Positions 59,744 through 64,000 of a stretch of 64,000 bases of DNA are shown here, in pieces. The DNA comes from Runella zeae DSM 19591 (GTDB lineage Bacteria > Bacteroidota > Bacteroidia > Cytophagales > Spirosomataceae). Both the position numbers and the translations under genes were made by a program. The stretch spans positions 275,984 through 339,983 of the forward strand of contig NZ_AUIF01000011.1 of the NCBI RefSeq assembly GCF_000423565.1. Direction: 5' to 3'. Each line of letters starts with the position of its first letter. Position 1 is the first letter of the stretch. The notes under the pieces were generated by a model. The model made no database searches and was not told the origin of the DNA. It saw only the letters and a list, made by a program, of their open reading frames with translations.

Positions 59744-62425
59744 ATGAAAGATACTGCTGAAAGAAAGCGTATTCATGCGCGTGCTGATAATAAAGGTTGG
59801 AAAAAATGGGGCCCTTATTTGGCTGAACGCCAATGGGGAACTGTTAGAGAAGACTACAGCTATTGGGGAGATTCTTGGGGGTTTATTTCTCATGAAATAT
59901 CTCGCTCATATACCTATCGTTGGGGGGAAGATGGTATCGGAGGTATCTCCGACAACAAAGGCCATATCTGTATGGCTTTTGCATTCTGGAATCAGCAAGA
60001 CCCTATTATCAAAGAAAGATTTTTTGGATTGACTGGCCCAGAAGGTAATCACGGAGAAGATGTGAAGGAGATTTACTATTATTTGGATAGTACTCCTACT
60101 CATTCCTACATGAAAATGCTCTATAAATATCCCCAACAAGCTTTTCCTTATGCCAAGCTTGCGGAAGAAAATAGAAAAAGAAACCGACTTCAGCCCGAAT
60201 TTGAGATTTTGGAGACGGGTGCTTTTGACAATAATCAGTATTTCGATATTTTTATAGAATACGCAAAAGCAGACGAAAACGACCTGCTTGTCAAAATTAC
60301 CGCCCATAACCGCTATTCAGAAGAAGCACCCCTTACGATACTTCCTACATTATGGGTTCGGAATACTTGGTCGTGGGGATATGACCAATTTGACTATAAA
60401 CCGATTCTCAATGGCATTGCCAACCGGCAAATAGAAGTCAATCATCGTTTACTAGGTAAATATAAACTATATTTTGAGGGAGTAGATGAGTTGTTGTTTT
60501 GTGAAAATGAGACCAACATTGAACGAATCTTTGGTAAACCTAATGCATCGCCTTATACTAAGGATGGTATCAATAACTATATTGTAACAGGGAAAAAACA
60601 ATTTGTCAATCCCAATCAGATAGGTTCAAAAGCAGCAGGCCACTACAATCTAGTAGTTCCGCCGCAAGAGAGTGTTACCGTGAGGCTTCGTTTTTCTAAC
60701 CAAACCCATAATTCTAACCCTTTTGCGGATTTCGACGAAATTTTTGCCCTAAGGAAACAGGAAGCCGATGAGTTTTATGACGATCTTCAGCAAAATGTAA
60801 AAGACCCTGAACTGCGGACAATTCAACGCCAAGCTTTTGCAGGAATGCTCTGGAACAAACAGTTCTTTTATTATAATGTAAATGAATGGCTGAAAGGTGA
60901 TCCCAAAATGCCTTTTGATTTTAAGGGGCGAGCATACCCACGCAATCTCACTTGGAAGCACATGTACACTGCCAATATCCTATCTATGCCCGACAAATGG
61001 GAATACCCTTGGTTTGCGGCATGGGATTTGGCTTTTCATACGGTGACATTAGCGAGGTTGGATCCCTATTTTGCCAAGCGTCAATTGGCGGTTATTCTTA
61101 GAGAATATTACATGCACCCCAACGGACAGCTGCCTGCATATGAATGGAACTTTTCCGATGTCAATCCGCCCGTTCATGCGTGGGCCACTTGGAAAGTGTA
61201 TGAAATAGATAGAGAACTTAATGGACAGGGAGATGTTGCATTTTTAGAGCGGATTTTTCACAAACTACTCCTCAACTTTACATGGTGGGTCAATCGCAAA
61301 GACGCTGAAGGAAACAACGTATTTTCGGGAGGCTTTTTAGGGCTAGATAATATTGGGGTGTTTGACCGTAGTGCAGAGTTGCCTACGGGTGGTTATCTTG
61401 AGCAAGCCGACGGTACTGGATGGATGGCCATGTATACTCTTAATATGTTACGGATTTCGTGCGAAATTTCGTTGGTACGTCCTGTTTATCAAGATATGGC
61501 TTCCAAGTTTTTTGAGCACTTCTTGCATATAGCTGCGGCCATGAAGTCTTTAGGAGACCAAAAGATTAGTCTTTGGGATGAAGAAGACCAATTTTACTAT
61601 GATGTGCTTCATACGCCAGACGGGAAGAGTATGTTGTTGAAATTACGCTCTATGGTGGGCCTTATTCCATTGTTTGCCGTAGAAATCTTGGATGATGATT
61701 TACTAGAAAAGCTTCCAGATTTTAAAAGACGAGTCGAATGGGTACTCACCAATCGCCCCGACCTCGCATCTTTGATTTCGCGTTGGCACGAGCCAGGCAA
61801 AGGTGAGTCGCATTTATTGGCATTATTGCGGGGCCACCGCATGAAAATGCTCCTAAAGCGGATGTTTGATGAAACAGAGTTTTTATCTAAATACGGCATT
61901 AGAGCTCTTTCAAAATACCACGAAGCGCACCCTTATGAGTTTTTTGTGAATGGAGAGGTTTTGCGGGTCAAATATACGCCAGCCGAATCTGATAGTAGTA
62001 TTTTTGGGGGCAATTCAAATTGGAGAGGGCCTATTTGGTTTCCTCTTAACTTCTTAATTGTAGATTCTTTATTAAAATTCTATAATTATTATGGAGATGA
62101 TTATGAAATAGAATACCCAACAAACTCTGGCAATGTCATGACAATCAGAGATGCGGCGATTTGTGTGGCCAAACGTTTGATAGATATCTTCCGTAGGGAC
62201 TCAGCAGGAAATATCCCAGCCTTTTACTCGCAAAAAACCTTTCAAGATGATCCTCACTTTAAGGACTTGTATCTGTTTTATGAGTATTTTAATGGAGATA
62301 ATGGTGATGGTCTTGGAGCTGCGCACCAAACTGGCTGGACCGGATTAGTCGCAGATCTAATAGAGTATACCTCAGTTTATGAAGATGTAGCTGAAAAGAA
62401 GACCTCTACCGAAGAGCTATTATGA
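59744..62425 (+). CDS. GH63-type glucosidase (MGH1-like)
   Basis: An 893-residue glycoside hydrolase with an (alpha/alpha)6 barrel, without signal peptide. The N-terminal beta domain begins RADNKGWKKWGPYLAERQWG and has EDYSYWGDSWGFISHE. The barrel carries FAAWDLAFHTVTLARLDP, with the likely catalytic acid Asp, and PIWFPLNFLIV near the end, with NGDNGDGLGAAHQTGWTGLV holding the conserved C-terminal glycine/histidine segment. Bacterial relatives hydrolyse glucosylglycerate, mannosylglycerate or short alpha-glucosides. A TATTTTTG -7 element lies at 59704-59711 and a hairpin follows the gene. Confidence 0.88.
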   Translation: MKDTAERKRIHARADNKGWKKWGPYLAERQWGTVREDYSYWGDSWGFISHEISRSYTYRWGEDGIGGISDNKGHICMAFAFWNQQDPIIKERFFGLTGPEGNHGEDVKEIYYYLDSTPTHSYMKMLYKYPQQAFPYAKLAEENRKRNRLQPEFEILETGAFDNNQYFDIFIEYAKADENDLLVKITAHNRYSEEAPLTILPTLWVRNTWSWGYDQFDYKPILNGIANRQIEVNHRLLGKYKLYFEGVDELLFCENETNIERIFGKPNASPYTKDGINNYIVTGKKQFVNPNQIGSKAAGHYNLVVPPQESVTVRLRFSNQTHNSNPFADFDEIFALRKQEADEFYDDLQQNVKDPELRTIQRQAFAGMLWNKQFFYYNVNEWLKGDPKMPFDFKGRAYPRNLTWKHMYTANILSMPDKWEYPWFAAWDLAFHTVTLARLDPYFAKRQLAVILREYYMHPNGQLPAYEWNFSDVNPPVHAWATWKVYEIDRELNGQGDVAFLERIFHKLLLNFTWWVNRKDAEGNNVFSGGFLGLDNIGVFDRSAELPTGGYLEQADGTGWMAMYTLNMLRISCEISLVRPVYQDMASKFFEHFLHIAAAMKSLGDQKISLWDEEDQFYYDVLHTPDGKSMLLKLRSMVGLIPLFAVEILDDDLLEKLPDFKRRVEWVLTNRPDLASLISRWHEPGKGESHLLALLRGHRMKMLLKRMFDETEFLSKYGIRALSKYHEAHPYEFFVNGEVLRVKYTPAESDSSIFGGNSNWRGPIWFPLNFLIVDSLLKFYNYYGDDYEIEYPTNSGNVMTIRDAAICVAKRLIDIFRRDSAGNIPAFYSQKTFQDDPHFKDLYLFYEYFNGDNGDGLGAAHQTGWTGLVADLIEYTSVYEDVAEKKTSTEELL

Positions 62426-62444
62426 TTTAAACAACATCTCAATT

Positions 62445-62494
62445 AATACCTCCAACTCTACTTTAAATAACTTGTAGAAAGGGAGGTATTTTGC
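62445..62494 (+). terminator. Terminator-like hairpin after the glucosidase gene
   Basis: AATACCTCC (62445-62453) pairs with GGAGGTATT (62482-62490) across a 28-base loop, followed by a T-rich stretch. The long loop makes it a weaker call. Confidence 0.55.
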
Positions 62495-62538
62495 TTTTAT
62501 AGTCATTCATTCAAAAAATATTAAGATAAAGCTAAAAA

Positions 62539-62886
62539 ATGGAAAACTTGGTTGAGCAGTTCAATGATTATCGAGCACGGATGAACGAAAGAATCATGGA
62601 CTCAGATAATCTCATTATAAAAAGACTTTTTAACCTAGATACAAACGCGTATGCGGAAGGTCATTTAAACGAAGCTACGAAAGAAATGTTGGGTTTAGCA
62701 TGCTCAATGGTATTAAGATGTGACGACTGTGTAAAATATCATCTAGGTAAATGCAAAGAATTGGGTGTTACAACGGCACAAGTACAAGAAGTATTTTCAA
62801 TCGCTACTTTGGTAGGTGGTACCATCGTAATCCCTCATCTTCGTAGAGCAGTTGAATATTGGGATGCTTTATCTCAGGAATCATAA
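62539..62886 (+). CDS. Carboxymuconolactone-decarboxylase-family protein (AhpD-like)
   Basis: A 115-residue all-helical protein. The CxxC pair Cys61/Cys64 with His68 (LRCDDCVKYHLGKC) is the redox motif of AhpD-like peroxidase-associated disulfide reductases. FSIATLVGGTIVIPHLRRAV is the usual following helix. A role in hydroperoxide reduction or general thiol chemistry is likely; muconolactone decarboxylation is not implied. It is 34 bases upstream of a small hypothetical gene. Confidence 0.88.
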   Translation: MENLVEQFNDYRARMNERIMDSDNLIIKRLFNLDTNAYAEGHLNEATKEMLGLACSMVLRCDDCVKYHLGKCKELGVTTAQVQEVFSIATLVGGTIVIPHLRRAVEYWDALSQES

Positions 62887-62920
62887 AGATTTTTGATGTA
62901 TTTTAAATGGATATATACTA

Positions 62921-63283
62921 ATGAAAAACCAAGAAATAGACGAACAGTTGGAAAAAGACTGGGAAGGTTTGTTAGAAACCCTTGAGCAAACAATCGGGAA
63001 AAAGCCCGCCGATCTAAATGGTGTCTTATTTTTGATTGGCGTGCATGAATTAGGAAAAGGCCCTATTTCCTTTACCAAGGAGCAAAAACAAGATTTAATG
63101 CACATCGCAGTATGTAAAGTTTTAAGCTTATCGGGCTTTTATGAGTTAGAAGGCTTAGATAAAGATGGGTGGCCACATTGGCGGTCGGTAGAAAAGGTAC
63201 CTCATTTTAATCTTCTTTCACAGGAATCCTTGCTTAAAATTCATGTCATCAAGTACTTTAAAGAAGAAATAAAACTAACCTAG
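62921..63283 (+). CDS. Conserved-looking hypothetical protein
   Basis: A 120-residue soluble acidic protein without recognised domain, signal or membrane span (EKDWEGLLETLEQTIGKKP, NGVLFLIGVHELGKGP). Composition and codon pattern look coding, and it follows the AhpD-like gene closely on the same strand. It is the last gene before the rRNA promoters; function unknown. Confidence 0.75.
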   Translation: MKNQEIDEQLEKDWEGLLETLEQTIGKKPADLNGVLFLIGVHELGKGPISFTKEQKQDLMHIAVCKVLSLSGFYELEGLDKDGWPHWRSVEKVPHFNLLSQESLLKIHVIKYFKEEIKLT

Positions 63284-63346
63284 CCTTATCTTAAGGCTTA
63301 ACAGCTAGGATGTTATAAATTTTTTAAAAAGAAATGTGTTAAAATA

Positions 63347-63379
63347 TTTGGAAAAGGGTGCGGGGTTGTGTTACCTTTG
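63347..63379 (+). promoter_or_regulatory. rRNA promoter P1
   Basis: TTTG (63347-63350), 21-base spacer and TACCTTTG (63372-63379), followed by CACTCCC. It is the farthest upstream of three similar promoters of the rRNA operon. Confidence 0.75.
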
Positions 63380-63463
63380 CACTCCCAAAACGGACGAGCG
63401 GCGAAAAGGAAGAGGGAAGAAAAGAGTTAAGGATTGGGTTTTAAAAAAAAGATTAAAAAACAT

Positions 63464-63495
63464 TTGGAGGTTTAAAATAAAAAGTAGACCTTTGC
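63464..63495 (+). promoter_or_regulatory. rRNA promoter P2
   Basis: TTTGG (from 63464), 20-base spacer after TTTG and GACCTTTG (63488-63495), then CAACCC. The -7 element has GA instead of TA. Nearly identical to P3. Confidence 0.7.
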
Positions 63496-63565
63496 AACCC
63501 GAAACAGAGAGTGAGGGAATAATTTCCGAAGAAAATTTTGTAAAATAAAAAAAAGCAAAAAATAA

Positions 63566-63597
63566 TTTGGAAGTTAAAAATAAAAGATAGACCTTTG
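63566..63597 (+). promoter_or_regulatory. rRNA promoter P3 and leader
   Basis: TTTGG (from 63566), 20-base spacer after TTTG and GACCTTTG (63590-63597), then CAACCCC. About 170 bases of leader follow to the 16S start. The leader is purine-rich with GTTCATTGACAG at about 63681, where antitermination and processing signals are expected; none can be assigned firmly. P2 and P3 are 102 bases apart. Confidence 0.7.
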
Positions 63598-63767
63598 CAA
63601 CCCCAAAAGAGGGGAGAGAGAGAAAAGAGAGGTTTAGGAGCTTTGAGAGAAGCACAAAGTTTAGCGACGCGCTAGACGGGAGTTCATTGACAGAATGGTG
63701 AGAAAGAATAAACGACAAAGCGTGTAACAGTAGAATTAAGCGACGTAAGTCGATAGAATAGAAATTT

Positions 63768-64000
<233 letters not shown>

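Overview
The window looks like chromosomal DNA of a Bacteroidota bacterium of the order Cytophagales, probably near the Spirosomataceae (Runella/Flectobacillus-like). The placement rests on the start of a 16S rRNA gene at the right edge, Bacteroidota promoters (TTTG, about 19 bases, TAnnTTTG), the near absence of Shine-Dalgarno sites, and family content: TonB receptor with a DUF4249 lipoprotein, PorT-like protein, S46 dipeptidyl-peptidase, PD40/OmpA protein. The genus is inference. Genes sit on both strands in short operons, often separated by hairpin terminators.

Left part (1-16 kb): the end of an ABC exporter, then a five-gene Ser/Thr phospho-signalling cluster (FHA-trypsin protease, kinase, PP2C phosphatase, membrane kinase, outer-membrane barrel). 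Two paralogous two-gene molybdenum hydroxylase modules of the isoquinoline 1-oxidoreductase type follow, separated by an SGNH-hydrolase lipoprotein and aat. An acyl-CoA dehydrogenase closes this part.

Accessory part (about 15.9-23.9 kb): low gene density, one AT-rich orphan gene, a remnant of a serine recombinase, a promoter enclosed by inverted repeats, a TonB receptor/DUF4249 pair with a LytS/LytTR two-component system, and about 1 kb without a clear gene. Diverged repeats lie near both ends, suggesting past mobility.

Middle part (23.9-45.5 kb): a P-loop kinase, an Hsp20-like protein, a MITE-like element, an OmpA/PD40 protein, a FAN1-type nuclease, a DUF5009 membrane protein, a CDGSH iron-sulfur protein, prfA, a fused beta-oxidation enzyme, a bacterial GRAS-domain protein, a phosphotriesterase-like hydrolase, PspC, an acetylxylan-esterase-like enzyme, a polysaccharide cluster (two glycosyltransferases, a zinc-ribbon methyltransferase, an O-antigen polymerase-like protein), an alpha-oxoamine synthase of the sphingolipid/sulfonolipid type and a Gfo/Idh/MocA oxidoreductase.

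Right part (45.5-64 kb): initiator tRNA, era and der, an S46 peptidase, a chromate transporter, a 2OG-Fe(II) oxygenase, ubiE with a PorT-like gene, a holin-like membrane protein, a pgl-like glycosylation cluster, an acyl-CoA carboxylase beta subunit, an exported MTA/SAH nucleosidase, a GH63-type glucosidase, two small genes, and a triple promoter leading into the 16S rRNA gene. The acyl-CoA dehydrogenase and the fused hydroxyacyl-CoA dehydrogenase/enoyl-CoA hydratase, 17.6 kb apart, share a palindrome in their promoter regions and probably form one fatty-acid-degradation regulon.
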